DNA from: CBDCVA01 sp965222935 [NCBI: Candidatus Latescibacterota bacterium]
Lineage (GTDB): Bacteria; Latescibacterota; CBDCVA01
DNA: 64,000 nt
Direction of reading: 5' to 3'
Assembly (NCBI GenBank): GCA_965222935.1
Contig: CBDCVA010000002.1
Coordinates: 930,001 to 994,000 of the forward strand
The translations under genes and the position numbers were made by a program. A model generated the notes under the pieces. That model made no database searches. It saw nothing but the letters and a program-made list of their open reading frames with translations, and was not told the DNA's origin. This document shows, one piece after another, positions 8,414 through 18,366 of this stretch; position 1 is the stretch's first letter, and each line of letters opens with the position of its first letter.

Positions 8414-9229
8414 CTAGTAGCTCCCGCCAGCCGTCGTGCGTTCCACCATGGCGGTGACAGCCTTCTCGCGAATCCCCTGCATGATGTTGAACGTGAAGGG
8501 GATGTCGACGGACTCGACGGGATCGCCAAAGACATCGAACTTCAAGGCGACATCGTAGAGGGTGACCGTCACCTGACGGACCCGGCTGTCAACGGGGTCA
8601 AAGACCAGGAAGCCCTGATAACGGTCGTTCTTGAAGACGGGCTCGTTGTTCCGGTAGAGAGAACTCCGCACGATCCCCATGCGTTCCTCGAACTGGATAC
8701 GCGAGACACCGCTGGAAGCCCCCTTGCCACCTCCGCGCTCGGCGTAGTAGCGCTCGAAGCTACGCTCAGGATTGTCCGCCTCGTTGATGTCGTAGGTCTC
8801 CGCGCGCCCTCCCCGATCGGACTTCAAGAGAACGTCCTGAGGCTGGATCCGGATTTTCGCGAAGGGAAAGTTGAATACACCGATATCGCAAACCGTGAAG
8901 CGCGGCGGCGTGTACCCCAGGTTCGGATCCACCCAGATGCCGTGCGTGTACGGGTTGGTGGAATTCTTCCCTTCTTTATACGATTCCTCGGGATATTTCT
9001 CGTTCAACTCCCTATCGTTCATGGGCCGCACAGAGATTTGCAAGCCCTCCAAGTCGTACACGAGGGTGACCCCGTCCCCGCCAACGCTATAGCGCCCCGG
9101 GTCGCTCTCGACCAACGCTGCGTCGGGCTCCCAGATCTGGAAGAATTCCTTCTCCGGGGGAATAAGGCCGCAACTCATGGAGACGGCCGCCACCGTGAAC
9201 AAAGCCAACCCAACGCTCAACCGGTGCAT
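8414..9229 (-). CDS. secreted or lipoprotein of unknown function, last gene of envelope operon
   Basis: 271 residues. The ATG at 9229 follows a gagaggg ribosome binding site and opens a signal peptide, MHRLSVGLALFTVAAVSMSC; the cysteine at its end suggests lipidation. The mature part has no family I recognise. It includes a region like KFDVFGDPVESVDIPFTFN near the C-terminus that reads as beta-strands. It is the last gene of the minus-strand run with ExbB, two ExbDs, the TPR protein and the outer-membrane proteins, so a part in that envelope machine is likely. A periplasmic or outer-membrane accessory lipoprotein is the best guess. Confidence 0.7.
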   Translation of the reverse strand: MHRLSVGLALFTVAAVSMSCGLIPPEKEFFQIWEPDAALVESDPGRYSVGGDGVTLVYDLEGLQISVRPMNDRELNEKYPEESYKEGKNSTNPYTHGIWVDPNLGYTPPRFTVCDIGVFNFPFAKIRIQPQDVLLKSDRGGRAETYDINEADNPERSFERYYAERGGGKGASSGVSRIQFEERMGIVRSSLYRNNEPVFKNDRYQGFLVFDPVDSRVRQVTVTLYDVALKFDVFGDPVESVDIPFTFNIMQGIREKAVTAMVERTTAGGSY

Positions 9230-9319
9230 CACCCTCTCCCCCTCCTGCTTTCGAGGTCGGACACCAATGTTCCCGCGCCCAATCCTACGCTGATGCCGTT
9301 CCACTCTTCGAGAAAAGGC

Positions 9320-9763
9320 CTAGCCGCCCTCTCGCTGTTTTTCCGTCGCTAAGTTGATCTTTTCGATGCCCGCCAAACGTGCTGCGAACATAGCGTCCAC
9401 AACGAGCCCATGCGGCGTCTCTTTGTCCGCCTTGATGACCACGCTGTTGGTCGCCGTGCGCGTCCTCTCGCTAGAGAGACGGCTCACCAGTCCGCTGAAA
9501 GGCACGAGCATCCCATTCACGTCCACCTCGCCCTCTGCGGAAATGATGAGCTTCAGCTTCTTTTCCTTGAGCTTATCGTAGTTAACCGCCGCGGGAAGCT
9601 CCACTTTTAGAAGCTCCGTCTCCGGGAAAATGGTCGTCACCATGAAGAAGATCAAGATGAGAAAGACGCAGTCGATCATCGGCGTCAGGTTAAACCGCTG
9701 CGCCTCGGTATCGTAATGCGACGTCCTGTACTGAGCGCCTGCTTCTTTCGTCTGGACTGCCAT
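9320..9763 (-). CDS. ExbD/TolR-family motor protein (copy 2)
   Basis: 147 residues. One transmembrane helix near the N-terminus, NLTPMIDCVFLILIFFMVTT, contains the conserved aspartate that carries protons in ExbD/TolR/MotB-type motors; a periplasmic domain follows (DVNGMLVPFSGL, VVIKADKETPHGLVVDAMFAA). It works with ExbB/TolQ to turn the proton gradient into movement of periplasmic or outer-membrane partners. The ATG at 9763 has ggaggga seven bases upstream. It follows another ExbD; two unequal ExbD copies after one ExbB are common in Gram-negative gene sets. No TonB is visible in the window. Confidence 0.85.
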   Translation of the reverse strand: MAVQTKEAGAQYRTSHYDTEAQRFNLTPMIDCVFLILIFFMVTTIFPETELLKVELPAAVNYDKLKEKKLKLIISAEGEVDVNGMLVPFSGLVSRLSSERTRTATNSVVIKADKETPHGLVVDAMFAARLAGIEKINLATEKQREGG

Positions 9764-9829
9764 AACAGTTCCCTCCGAGACCCCCTTGCCCCACATCCGC
9801 ACCTAAAGCACGGGTGTGGGTCTCTAGCC

Positions 9830-10243
9830 TCAGAAGTGCTCTTTCACCCGCGTGGCGAACGCCACGCCCTCGATCCCTTGCTGGCGCAAGACGTCCATGA
9901 CGTTGATGACCAGATCGTGCCCGACCTTCCTATCTGCTTCTAGGATCGCGTTCTTGGACAGGTCGCGCTTTTTGATCTCAGCCACAGCCGAGCCGAGCCC
10001 GTCCAAGGGCGTCTGCTCTCCATTGACCTCGATGGTATTGTCAGAGTTGATGATGACGTTGACGTCCTTGCTCGCCTGCTGCTGCTCCGCCTTGCGCGAG
10101 GATGGCAGATCCACGCTGATCCCCTTCGATACAATGAAGACCGTCGTGATCATGAAGAAAATCAGCAGGAGAAAGACGCAATCGATCAACGGCGTCAGGT
10201 CCGTCTCCTCCTCGGCAACCAAGAACTTAGGCAGTTTGGGCAT
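9830..10243 (-). CDS. ExbD/TolR-family motor protein (copy 1)
   Basis: 137 residues. The transmembrane segment DLTPLIDCVFLLLIFFMITT with its conserved aspartate follows a short cytoplasmic tail. The periplasmic part (INSDNTIEVNGEQTPLDGL, AILEADRKVGHDLVINVMDVLRQQGI) matches the ExbD fold. The ATG at 10243 is preceded by gggaggggt. It differs clearly from the second copy at 9320-9763, so the pair is an old duplication or a heterodimer rather than a recent repeat. The 56-base gap to ExbB upstream fits one transcript. Confidence 0.87.
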   Translation of the reverse strand: MPKLPKFLVAEEETDLTPLIDCVFLLLIFFMITTVFIVSKGISVDLPSSRKAEQQQASKDVNVIINSDNTIEVNGEQTPLDGLGSAVAEIKKRDLSKNAILEADRKVGHDLVINVMDVLRQQGIEGVAFATRVKEHF

Positions 10244-10299
10244 ACCCACCCCTCCCGACAGAACGGGATCATACAAGCCGTACTACGACGGCTCTTCGC

Positions 10300-10977
10300 T
10301 TAGGCAGCGGCCTCCTGCTGCTCGACATCGCGCCCGTGATGCAACAAAGTGGTCGCGAACGCGTGTGTGAGCAACTCGATCCTCTCAGCCGAGGCATCTG
10401 CCCGCAGCGCCAGGAACCGATACAGGATCAGCACAGGCACGGCGACAATCAGACCCGTTGCCGTCGTGATAAGCGCTTCCGAGATACCACCTGCCACGAC
10501 CGCCGGGTCACCGACGCCCGACTGCGCGATCGATGCGAAAGCCTTGATCATTCCGAGCACGGTGCCCAGAAGACCTAAGAGCGGCGACACCTGTGCGATG
10601 GTGGAGAGCACGTGTAGGAACTTGCCCACGTAGGTGTGGGTGGCCTCATCGGCGGCGACGAGCAACTCGCGGCGCATATCCTCGAAATCTCGCTCCTCCA
10701 GCAACAGCGCGTCGTAGCGCTTGAGCAGGAAGCCAAAGACGTAGGCCAAGACGCCACCTCTTTCACCGACCTTCTCCACCGCTGCAGGACGTCCCCCTGA
10801 TCTGAGAGAATCCTCGACCTCGTTCAGATAGCTCTCTCCCATCTCCACCGTTGGGACGCGCGCCATAGCGATGATGCGCTCGACGATGAACATGAGCGCG
10901 ATGAGTGATCCGATCAGCAGCGGCCACATCACAGGCCCGCCCTTCTCGAACTGCTCGATGAAGAAACTTTGCTCCAT
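10300..10977 (-). CDS. MotA/TolQ/ExbB-family proton channel protein
   Basis: 225 residues with three transmembrane helices: one near residues 15-35 (VMWPLLIGSLIALMFIVERI) and two in the C-terminal half, with the family core SPLLGLLGTVLGMIKAF and ATGLIVAVPVLILY. A cytoplasmic loop lies between them. Together with ExbD it forms the proton-driven stator in the inner membrane. The start has a perfect ggaggaggag. It sits directly below the 1092-residue TPR protein and above two exbD-like genes, the order expected of a dedicated energy-coupling module. Confidence 0.9.
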   Translation of the reverse strand: MEQSFFIEQFEKGGPVMWPLLIGSLIALMFIVERIIAMARVPTVEMGESYLNEVEDSLRSGGRPAAVEKVGERGGVLAYVFGFLLKRYDALLLEERDFEDMRRELLVAADEATHTYVGKFLHVLSTIAQVSPLLGLLGTVLGMIKAFASIAQSGVGDPAVVAGGISEALITTATGLIVAVPVLILYRFLALRADASAERIELLTHAFATTLLHHGRDVEQQEAAA

Positions 10978-11043
10978 CTCCTCCTCCTCCCATCGGCTCC
11001 GGGGCTACCCCCACCGGGACCACGAGCCTAGGTTCTACCTTCC

Positions 11044-14000
11044 CTACAGGCGGTTCTCCACGATCCAATCGCGATGCTGCTCGGCGAACCGCTTTGCATC
11101 GATGTGCTCAATCTCGTTGCCGATGACCTCCAGCGTCTGGTTGTAAGCCTCCACCGCCTCACGCCAGCGGCGGAGGTGCTCGTATGACATACCGAGGTTA
11201 CAGAGCGCCGCCACCTGACTGTCGGTACCCGGATACTTCCCCGATATCTCCATGAAACCCTCGGCTGCAGCCGCCCACTGCTGCGCATCGAACAACTCCA
11301 TGACCTCGACATAGGCTAGATGGGAGTTGATCTCGCTGAGTTCCTTAATCAACGCTCTTGCACGCTTGGATTCCGTCGATTCGGGATAACGGTCGATCAC
11401 CTCCTGATACTCGCGCGCGGCCTCCTCGTATTGCCGTGTGTTGTAATAGTAGTCCCCGATCGTGAACTGGGCGCGCGGACCGAATTCGCTGTCCGGATAC
11501 CGCTCCTGGAGGGTCTCCAGCGCTTCAAGAGCCTTATCGCTGTCCTTCAACTCAAACCAGGACCAGGCGATGGCATCCTGTGCGGTCGCCGAAAATTGTC
11601 CATCGGGGAACCGCTTCAGGAACGACTGGTACGCTTCCAGCGCCTCGTCGAACGTCTTGTTGTTGAAATGGTTCTCCCCGATGAGAAACATCGACTCTTC
11701 AGTGAACTCGGTATTCGGGAAGCGCCTGATGAGCCCAGTGAACGCACTTGCAGCCTTGGTGAACGCGCTCACGGCCTGGTGGCTGTGTCCGAGGTAGTAC
11801 GTGGCCCGACCCATGTTATCGTCGCCAGGGAATTTACGCGTGAATGTCCCGAACAAGCGCGCCGAGTCGTCGAAGAACTGCGCCTGGAAGGCAGCCACCC
11901 CTGCCGCGTAGAGCATACGGCTCGAATAAGCCGAGTCGGGGTACTTCTTGTAAGCCGCCTCGAGCGCATCAAGGGCATCCTCGTACCAGCCCTGACGCAT
12001 GAGCGCATCGCCGACGATGTACAGGGCTTTCTCCTTGAGCGAGTAGCCCTGCTCCTCGACGTCATCGGGAAACTCCCACTCGCTGACCTGCTTCGCCGCC
12101 GCAATAGCTTCATCGAACTGGCGCATATCGTAGTACAGCTCGGTCAATAGCAACTGGAAACGGGCCTTCTCACCCAGGTCGTCGGTGTTCTCGATGATGA
12201 CGCGGTAGGACTTGATCGCCCCTTCCGCGCGCCCCAGGTTGATGTTCGAGATCCCCAACATCCGGAAGGCGGTGTCCTTGACGTCACGCTGGACATCGGG
12301 GTTGGCGACGACCCTCTCAAGGTCGCGCCTAGCCCACTCGTAGTAGCGATTCTCCTTCGAGGCTTCGCCCAACTGGAAGTAGGAGACCGCTCGGGCGTAA
12401 TACGCGCTTTCCACGAGTTCGGGCTTGTGACCGCCATCGATCACCCTCGTGAGGTCGTCCACGGTTCCCGTGTGGTCGCCCTGGCTGAAGCGAGCCATTC
12501 CTCGCTGGTAGTACAACTCCGCCTTGACGTTGACTTCCGTGACCTGGTCGATGACCTCCTCTACCAGCCGCTCGGCCTCGGCGAAGTTGCCTCGTCCCAT
12601 CTCAAGCTCACTCATTTTGATGCGCGCACGGCCGATCTTCGGTGAATCCAGGGTCACCTTAGCCAAGGTCTCAAGCGCTTCATCGGCGCGCCCCGCCCGA
12701 TCATAGGTGATGCCAAGCTCAATGTAGGCCTTGTTGTCCAGAAGCCCCGACTGAGGATAGCGCTCAACCAGCTTCTCGTACTCCGCGATGGCATCGTCGT
12801 ACCGTTGCTGGTACAACCGGACCCGCCCTGCCTGCAGAAGTGAGGCTGGCGCTAGGCTGTGGCTGCGGTGCTTATCCGCCAGAAGGCTAAAGATGTCGCC
12901 GGCCTCGTCAATATCCTTCGGAGTGCCCAACGTCTGCTTCACATAAGCCAAACCGAAGAGGCTATACGGCACGACGTCGCTCAACGAGTAGCGGTCGAGA
13001 ACCTTCTGATATTCCTGGCTCGCCCGGTTCAGAAGGGTCTGACTCTCTTGTGTCATCTCGCCTGCAGTGGAAATCGCCACGCGCGCCTGATCCTTGTAGC
13101 ATTCGGCCAGCCGGAAGACAGCGCGGTCCATCCCGAAGCCAATGCGATCAGCAACCTCGGGATAGGCTCGAATATAGAGCTCATACTCGCGCGCGGCTTG
13201 CTCGTAATCCCCGCTTTCGTAATAAATGCGCATCACCTGGGTCTGCATCTGTGCCTGGAAGAGGGGATCGTTGATAGCGGTGATCGCAGCCTTGTATGCC
13301 TTGATCCCCGCCTCAGTGCCACGCTCAGCCAACTCAAGCTCCGCGATCCGCTTGTAACAGGTCCGCACCAGATCCCGCTCGGCCGTGTACTGGCCGATCA
13401 CCATCCGGTAGGCGTTGATGGCATCATCGACCCTTCCCTGATTGGCATACGTCTCGCCGATCTTGATCTGAGCCTTGGCGGCCAACTCGCGAGCCGTTTC
13501 CTGGACCACGCCGCGCGTCTTCTCCGATTCCATCTGGCGCAACTGCTCGCGCGTGAGCTTGCTGAAGTCGTACTTGGTAGCGATGACGTCGTACGCGGTG
13601 CGCGCCTCGTCATAATCGCCCTTTTCGAAATAGCTCTCACCGATCTGATACTGCGCGCGGTCAGCGTTGATCTCGCCGGGGAAACGGTTGACCATCTCCC
13701 GAAGGGCATCGATTGACTTGTCGTACCGCCTCAGATTGAAGTACGACCATCCCATCGTATACAGAGCATCGTCCACATACTCGCTGCCCGGGAAGCGCTC
13801 AAGCAAGAGCTGCGCCTGGCTCACCGCCTCCTCGAACTCGCCGGCATCGTAGTTCGATTCTACGATCTGGAACTGTGCCTGTGTACGCACCTCGGGGAAG
13901 ACGTTGGGGTCATTCGTCACGTTGGTGAAGAACTCGACCGCGGTGAGCAGAGCCTCGATGCCCTCGTCGGTCAACTCCTCCGCCCTGAGCTCCTGCTCTT

Positions 14001-14322
14001 GATCGGCAAATTTTTCCGCACGCTTGAGCAAGTCGCTCCCCAGCTTCTTGTAGGAATTGCCGAGCTGATAGGCTGCCGCCATCTTGACTGGAATGTAGAA
14101 GTCGGCAATGTTCGTCTCCACGCGCCCACTGTCCATCAAGAGGCTGTCTTTGACCTCTAGCACTTCCTGGTACTTCTCGATGGCCTGCTCGTAGTCGCCC
14201 GTGCCATACATCCGCTGGGCGTGCTCGAACGTGGTCTTGAGCTCTTTCGGACTGACGTACTGCGTCCCGAGCCCAATGGCCGCGACCAGCGCAAGCGCCA
14301 CTGCTATCCCTGCTGCTGGCAT
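11044..14322 (-). CDS. giant tetratricopeptide-repeat protein, membrane-anchored or exported
   Basis: 1092 residues. A hydrophobic N-terminus (MPAAGIAVALALVAAIGLG) acts as a signal or anchor. From residue 30 to the end nearly everything is TPR-like helical hairpins of about 34-40 residues, for example YGTGDYEQAIEKYQEVL, YERGDYDEARTAYDVI-type units and YYNTRQYEEAAREYQEVIDRYP. Many resemble the BamD/YbgF type that bind partners in the periplasm. No catalytic domain is visible. The strong ribosome binding site (ggaggtgagg) and its place between outer-membrane proteins and the ExbB/ExbD motor suggest a periplasmic scaffold linking them; that role is inference. Confidence 0.85.
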   Translation of the reverse strand: MPAAGIAVALALVAAIGLGTQYVSPKELKTTFEHAQRMYGTGDYEQAIEKYQEVLEVKDSLLMDSGRVETNIADFYIPVKMAAAYQLGNSYKKLGSDLLKRAEKFADQEQELRAEELTDEGIEALLTAVEFFTNVTNDPNVFPEVRTQAQFQIVESNYDAGEFEEAVSQAQLLLERFPGSEYVDDALYTMGWSYFNLRRYDKSIDALREMVNRFPGEINADRAQYQIGESYFEKGDYDEARTAYDVIATKYDFSKLTREQLRQMESEKTRGVVQETARELAAKAQIKIGETYANQGRVDDAINAYRMVIGQYTAERDLVRTCYKRIAELELAERGTEAGIKAYKAAITAINDPLFQAQMQTQVMRIYYESGDYEQAAREYELYIRAYPEVADRIGFGMDRAVFRLAECYKDQARVAISTAGEMTQESQTLLNRASQEYQKVLDRYSLSDVVPYSLFGLAYVKQTLGTPKDIDEAGDIFSLLADKHRSHSLAPASLLQAGRVRLYQQRYDDAIAEYEKLVERYPQSGLLDNKAYIELGITYDRAGRADEALETLAKVTLDSPKIGRARIKMSELEMGRGNFAEAERLVEEVIDQVTEVNVKAELYYQRGMARFSQGDHTGTVDDLTRVIDGGHKPELVESAYYARAVSYFQLGEASKENRYYEWARRDLERVVANPDVQRDVKDTAFRMLGISNINLGRAEGAIKSYRVIIENTDDLGEKARFQLLLTELYYDMRQFDEAIAAAKQVSEWEFPDDVEEQGYSLKEKALYIVGDALMRQGWYEDALDALEAAYKKYPDSAYSSRMLYAAGVAAFQAQFFDDSARLFGTFTRKFPGDDNMGRATYYLGHSHQAVSAFTKAASAFTGLIRRFPNTEFTEESMFLIGENHFNNKTFDEALEAYQSFLKRFPDGQFSATAQDAIAWSWFELKDSDKALEALETLQERYPDSEFGPRAQFTIGDYYYNTRQYEEAAREYQEVIDRYPESTESKRARALIKELSEINSHLAYVEVMELFDAQQWAAAAEGFMEISGKYPGTDSQVAALCNLGMSYEHLRRWREAVEAYNQTLEVIGNEIEHIDAKRFAEQHRDWIVENRL

Positions 14323-14377
14323 CCCGGCCTCACCTCCACTCGGTTAGTATCGCCTAAATCCCGATCGCTCGCGGACA

Positions 14378-17221
14378 CTAGTACCCGGTCACGATCTCGA
14401 CGAAAAACCGGCTGAACGCCTCCTCTTTCACCAAGTTGATCTCCGGATCATCGAACTCGATCCGTACGCGGTGGAAGCCGACGTTCGCCGCGATCTTGTA
14501 ACCCCAGTAGTCGGACGTGTTGCTGAACATGATCAATGAGTCGGTCTGAGAGTTGCTCTCCTCGGGGTTCACCTTATCCTTGAACTTGAAAGCCAGCGCG
14601 TTTCGCGTCCCCGCGTTATCCGCGAAGCCCATACGGAAGCCCTGCTGGCCGAGGCGAATGGTCGTGCGCGGCGTGATGTGATAGTCCACACGCAGGATCG
14701 GCGCCACCCGCACCTCCTCCAAGAGCTTGTCCAACTCGCCGAGCTCCACCTGGGGATTGCGCGTTATCCGCCGCCACAGGACCTTGATCTGGGGCATGAC
14801 CACCACGTTGCCCAACTGCCACGTGTAGTCCGCCCTGTGGCTCGTCGTCACCTCGCTCACAATCGCATCGTCCTGCTCGCTGGCTCCCAGGAACGGGTCG
14901 CGGAACGTGCCGGGGAGCTGGTGGTTGCGCGTCCACTTGAAGTTGTTGATAATATTTAGATTATCGATCCGCTTAATCCTCGTTCCCAGCCACGAGGTGC
15001 TGATCAGCGAGTTGCGTCGCGTCAGCGCGTCGAACAGAGGGTCGCCAGCTCCCGGGCCGTCGGAATTCGGTGTATTTCTGATATCGTAGACATGGTTGGG
15101 GATGCTGTCGCGCACACGCTTGGTATCGTGCTTAAGGTCGAGCTCTGCGAACCGAGGCATGTCATACAGGTAGGTGCCCTTGAAGTAGGCCATCTCGTTC
15201 TTGCCACCGCGGGAGGGCTCCCTTTGCTGGATGACCCCGGCTGTCAACTCCATGTTATCGGTAGGCACCCCGGCGACGAACCAGTGCGGCCCCTCGAGGT
15301 CACGGTCATAGATCATATCCGGTTTCTCATCGTTCTCCCGGACATCAATGACGCCGTTGTTGTTGAAATCGTCCCCGTAGATGAACGGCAGCGGGTCGGA
15401 GTAGTAAAGCAGGAAGGGCTCTTCCCAGTCCACGGTGCCGTCGCCATCACGGTCGTCGTCGGGCACGCCATCCTTATCCTCGTCCTGATCGGGGAAGACG
15501 CCCGCGTCCTGGTTGATGCGCCCTTCGAAGTCGTTCTCGTTGTCATCCGGCCACTGATCGAGGTCATCATTATCATCGATCAACTGGAATTCTTTCGTCA
15601 CGGCCCTGTTGCGGTCGTTGGGTTCCTCCTCGATGCCACCTTTGTCCGTATATAGCGTGATGCCGGCACGATGCTGTTTCAGATCCCGCCCGTGGCCGTT
15701 GTAACCGCCACCGTAGTTGGCCCCGATGTGGAAGTACTCGAACCCCGTGGTCAAGAAGCCCACCTGCTTTAGCACGTTGACATACCAGGCCGTGCTCCGC
15801 TTAAAGGTGAGATCGTTGCCGTTCAGCGTCGGATATTGGGCGAAAACCCAGTTATTGTTGAACTCGCCCTGAATCTTCAAACCGATCAGGTTCAATTCCC
15901 AGTCCCAGCCCAGAATCGTCTGGCCAGTGGTGAATCCGTAATCAAAACGGACCTTGTTCTTGTTGGAAAAGTCCTTGATGTTGCCCGGAGAACGGTCGAC
16001 GACATAATCCTCGGTCTCGCGCTCGGTAAAGCCGTCCCGCGACGTATCGAAGAAATCGTGAACCTGCGAGATCGAGATCCGGTAGTCGTTGGCGACGACC
16101 ACCTCCCACCGCGCACGCTCGACATTCCCCAAAGAGTTGTCAATGGGGAAACGGTACTCGATGGAGGCGTTCTCGCCGGCGACCTGTACCGCGCCAGCCT
16201 CTTCGAAGACGTTGCCCTGATCGATGCGCTGCGCGCCGGCCTGGAGGACGACCTCGTTCCCTTGGGCGTCCAGCCCTCTGATCTCGACGGCGCTCAAAAC
16301 GACCGTCGTGTCGGTCTGGGCCGCCGTGGCTGCCGTGTAGTCTACCCGCAAGATGAACTGTTCCTCGAAGACCGCCGCACCAGCCACGCCGTCCTCCGGC
16401 GAATCGTCCTCGAATCGCACGACGAGAACACTCGGTGGCTGCATATCCGCTGTGGGCAGGGTCCCGCGCAGCGGGTTGCGGCGTGAACCGAGCGTGATAT
16501 TCTCCTGATGCTGATTGACGAACGTCCCGCCGATACGGATCGCGTCACCGGCTCCGAACGTACTCTCCCAGTGCATCCCCAAGTTTTGAACGGGAGAGGT
16601 CTCGAAGCGGAACTCAGGCTCGGCGGCGTTGGCACGCAATTCGAGGGGAATGGAGAATTTCTCCTCGGACACGTCGCGGAACTGGTTCGTCCCGCGCCAC
16701 TGAGCGACAGTGAACTTATGGCGCCGAGAAGCGAGGTCGAACCGAACGCCGGTCATGCGCGTGAGGTTGAGCGTCAGCGACGTGAACTTCGTTCGGATGT
16801 TGTCCCCGACCGTCAGTCGGGCGGACCAGCCCCGGAAGTTGTCGCTGGAGATCATTAGTTCGTTGAACCACGCGGCGAAGAAGTCGTGTTTCTCTTGGTA
16901 CGAGCCGGAGCCCTCGATGGGCTGATCCTGTCGCACGAAGATCTGCCCCGGGCGGGCCTCGTTCTGGCGGTACATGAGGTAGCCTTCCATCAGGAAGTTA
17001 CCCAGAAAGTCGTACCGCTTATCGATGTCTAGCTCGCGCTTATAACTCTTGTACGGTTCCTCGCCGTAGTTGAGATATGCCTCCTGCTGCACGCGTCCCA
17101 GCCAGGGATTTTCCACTTGTCGCCAAGGCTTAACCCCAAGCTGCTGGCCGCTCACCTGAGAGGCCCCGAGAACCGTGCACAGCACCGCTGCGACAATGGC
17201 GCCAACTTTTCCTCGCGTCAT
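14378..17221 (-). CDS. large outer-membrane beta-barrel-like protein with Asp-rich repeats
   Basis: 947 residues. A signal peptide (VGAIVAAVLCTVLGASQVSG) follows an ATG with gggagg upstream. Many alternating strands with aromatic girdles (for example HWESTFGAGDAIRIGGTF, RTTIRLGQQGFRMGF) and a C-terminus ending in aromatic residues (FFVEIVTGY) point to an outer-membrane barrel. Around residues 590-660 lie Asp-rich segments such as DQDEDKDGVPDDDRDGDG and DDFNNNGVIDVREND, which resemble thrombospondin type 3 or EF-hand-like calcium sites. I do not recognise a named family; SprA is far longer. The context is PorV/FadL-like protein above and TPR protein plus motor below. Confidence 0.75.
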   Translation of the reverse strand: MTRGKVGAIVAAVLCTVLGASQVSGQQLGVKPWRQVENPWLGRVQQEAYLNYGEEPYKSYKRELDIDKRYDFLGNFLMEGYLMYRQNEARPGQIFVRQDQPIEGSGSYQEKHDFFAAWFNELMISSDNFRGWSARLTVGDNIRTKFTSLTLNLTRMTGVRFDLASRRHKFTVAQWRGTNQFRDVSEEKFSIPLELRANAAEPEFRFETSPVQNLGMHWESTFGAGDAIRIGGTFVNQHQENITLGSRRNPLRGTLPTADMQPPSVLVVRFEDDSPEDGVAGAAVFEEQFILRVDYTAATAAQTDTTVVLSAVEIRGLDAQGNEVVLQAGAQRIDQGNVFEEAGAVQVAGENASIEYRFPIDNSLGNVERARWEVVVANDYRISISQVHDFFDTSRDGFTERETEDYVVDRSPGNIKDFSNKNKVRFDYGFTTGQTILGWDWELNLIGLKIQGEFNNNWVFAQYPTLNGNDLTFKRSTAWYVNVLKQVGFLTTGFEYFHIGANYGGGYNGHGRDLKQHRAGITLYTDKGGIEEEPNDRNRAVTKEFQLIDDNDDLDQWPDDNENDFEGRINQDAGVFPDQDEDKDGVPDDDRDGDGTVDWEEPFLLYYSDPLPFIYGDDFNNNGVIDVRENDEKPDMIYDRDLEGPHWFVAGVPTDNMELTAGVIQQREPSRGGKNEMAYFKGTYLYDMPRFAELDLKHDTKRVRDSIPNHVYDIRNTPNSDGPGAGDPLFDALTRRNSLISTSWLGTRIKRIDNLNIINNFKWTRNHQLPGTFRDPFLGASEQDDAIVSEVTTSHRADYTWQLGNVVVMPQIKVLWRRITRNPQVELGELDKLLEEVRVAPILRVDYHITPRTTIRLGQQGFRMGFADNAGTRNALAFKFKDKVNPEESNSQTDSLIMFSNTSDYWGYKIAANVGFHRVRIEFDDPEINLVKEEAFSRFFVEIVTGY

Positions 17222-17297
17222 AGCGGCCTCCCAAAGAGCGCCATCAGTTTTTGGTGCGCTGGGATACTCTCGGTCAGATGCCCTAAACGTGCCCACG

Positions 17298-18296
17298 CTA
17301 GAACTCGATGCCCACGCTCACGCGCTGGTTTCTGCCCAGATCTTCGGGGCCGACCGGAAGAATCAGAGCATAGTCCACCCTGAGATTCTCGATGACGACG
17401 CCCAAGCCCAGATCGATGTCGCCGCCGCCTCCGTCATCACTGATCATGCCGCCTGCGCCCCCTCGAATGGCCAGCATCGCCGGTCCACCGGTGCCGGAGG
17501 TCACTTCCAGACCACCGCGCAACTCCACTTCGTCGCCGAACCCTTCGGCAGCTATCAGCACCGCGTTGTTGCCCATATCGAAGACAAACCCTGCGCCCCA
17601 CTCGCGGAGGAGATTGCCGCCGCCGCCTTCCATCGCCGCGCCGAGGGTGTCCTCGCGGCCACCATCGTCTGCGATGGTCGAGCCGAGCAGGTTGCGAAGC
17701 GCGAAGCCGAATCGCAGTTCCTCAACGGCGCGGAAGGCGCCCAGGCTCACGCTCAGGCCCGCATCGAAGTCAATGGCCGTCCCCGAGCGACTGTCGAGCA
17801 CCGCGTTCCCGAAAGTCTCGCCGGTGCGCGGATTGAGCCGTGATTCGGCGCTTGCGGGCTCCGACTGCCACCGGAAGAACTTACCGCTCACGCCGATGTC
17901 CAGCCGCTCGCTGACCGGAAAGGCAATGCTGCCCAGGAAGACCATTTCGTTGTAGAATTCCCCGCCATCCACAAGCGACAGGGCGCCGCCAATGCCCCAG
18001 CCGCGGGCGATATGGCCGATGAACCCCGCGGACCTCTGGGAGATGTCCTCTGTCAGCCCCGGAAAGATGCGCGGCGCGGCGCTGACGTACACCTCGCGCT
18101 TCTTTTCAACGACGATCCCTGCAGGATTGTACCAGAGGGCATTGACATCGTGACCGCCGGCCACGTATGCGCCACCCAAGCTCATCGGGCGCGCTCCCTC
18201 GCCCGTCACCTCGAAGGCGGCCTCGCTCGAGGCGCCCCCAAACGCCAGGCTCGCCACCGCGACCCACGGCCACAACCGCTTGCCCACAACCCGCAT
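17298..18296 (-). CDS. PorV/FadL-like outer-membrane protein
   Basis: 332 residues. The ATG at 18296 has aaaggagga upstream and begins a signal peptide ending near SSEAAF. The mature N-terminus, GARPMSLGGAYVAGGHDVNALWYNPAGI, is the hallmark of the PorV/PorQ/UPF0164 and FadL/OmpP1 barrels (R-x-x-x-x-G-x-A, then N-A-x-x-x-N-P-A-G). A barrel with Gly-rich turns follows, ending in the aromatic residue of VSVGIEF. PorV proteins act in type IX secretion or surface-protein handling; FadL takes up hydrophobic molecules. Context with a FlgD-Ig secreted protein and a proton motor favours the former, but no PorK/L/M/N homologue is seen. Confidence 0.8.
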   Translation of the reverse strand: MRVVGKRLWPWVAVASLAFGGASSEAAFEVTGEGARPMSLGGAYVAGGHDVNALWYNPAGIVVEKKREVYVSAAPRIFPGLTEDISQRSAGFIGHIARGWGIGGALSLVDGGEFYNEMVFLGSIAFPVSERLDIGVSGKFFRWQSEPASAESRLNPRTGETFGNAVLDSRSGTAIDFDAGLSVSLGAFRAVEELRFGFALRNLLGSTIADDGGREDTLGAAMEGGGGNLLREWGAGFVFDMGNNAVLIAAEGFGDEVELRGGLEVTSGTGGPAMLAIRGGAGGMISDDGGGGDIDLGLGVVIENLRVDYALILPVGPEDLGRNQRVSVGIEF

Positions 18297-18366
18297 TCCG
18301 TCCTCCTTTGCGTGTCCTTCGCCCAAGGGGCTCAGCCAGCGAAGACGCCGCATCGCTCCTTCCGAG

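Noticed and set aside
12859-13716. Long plus-strand frame of 285 codons inside the TPR gene
   Set aside because: High-GC antisense frame opposite a clear repeat protein; composition is that of reversed TPR helices.
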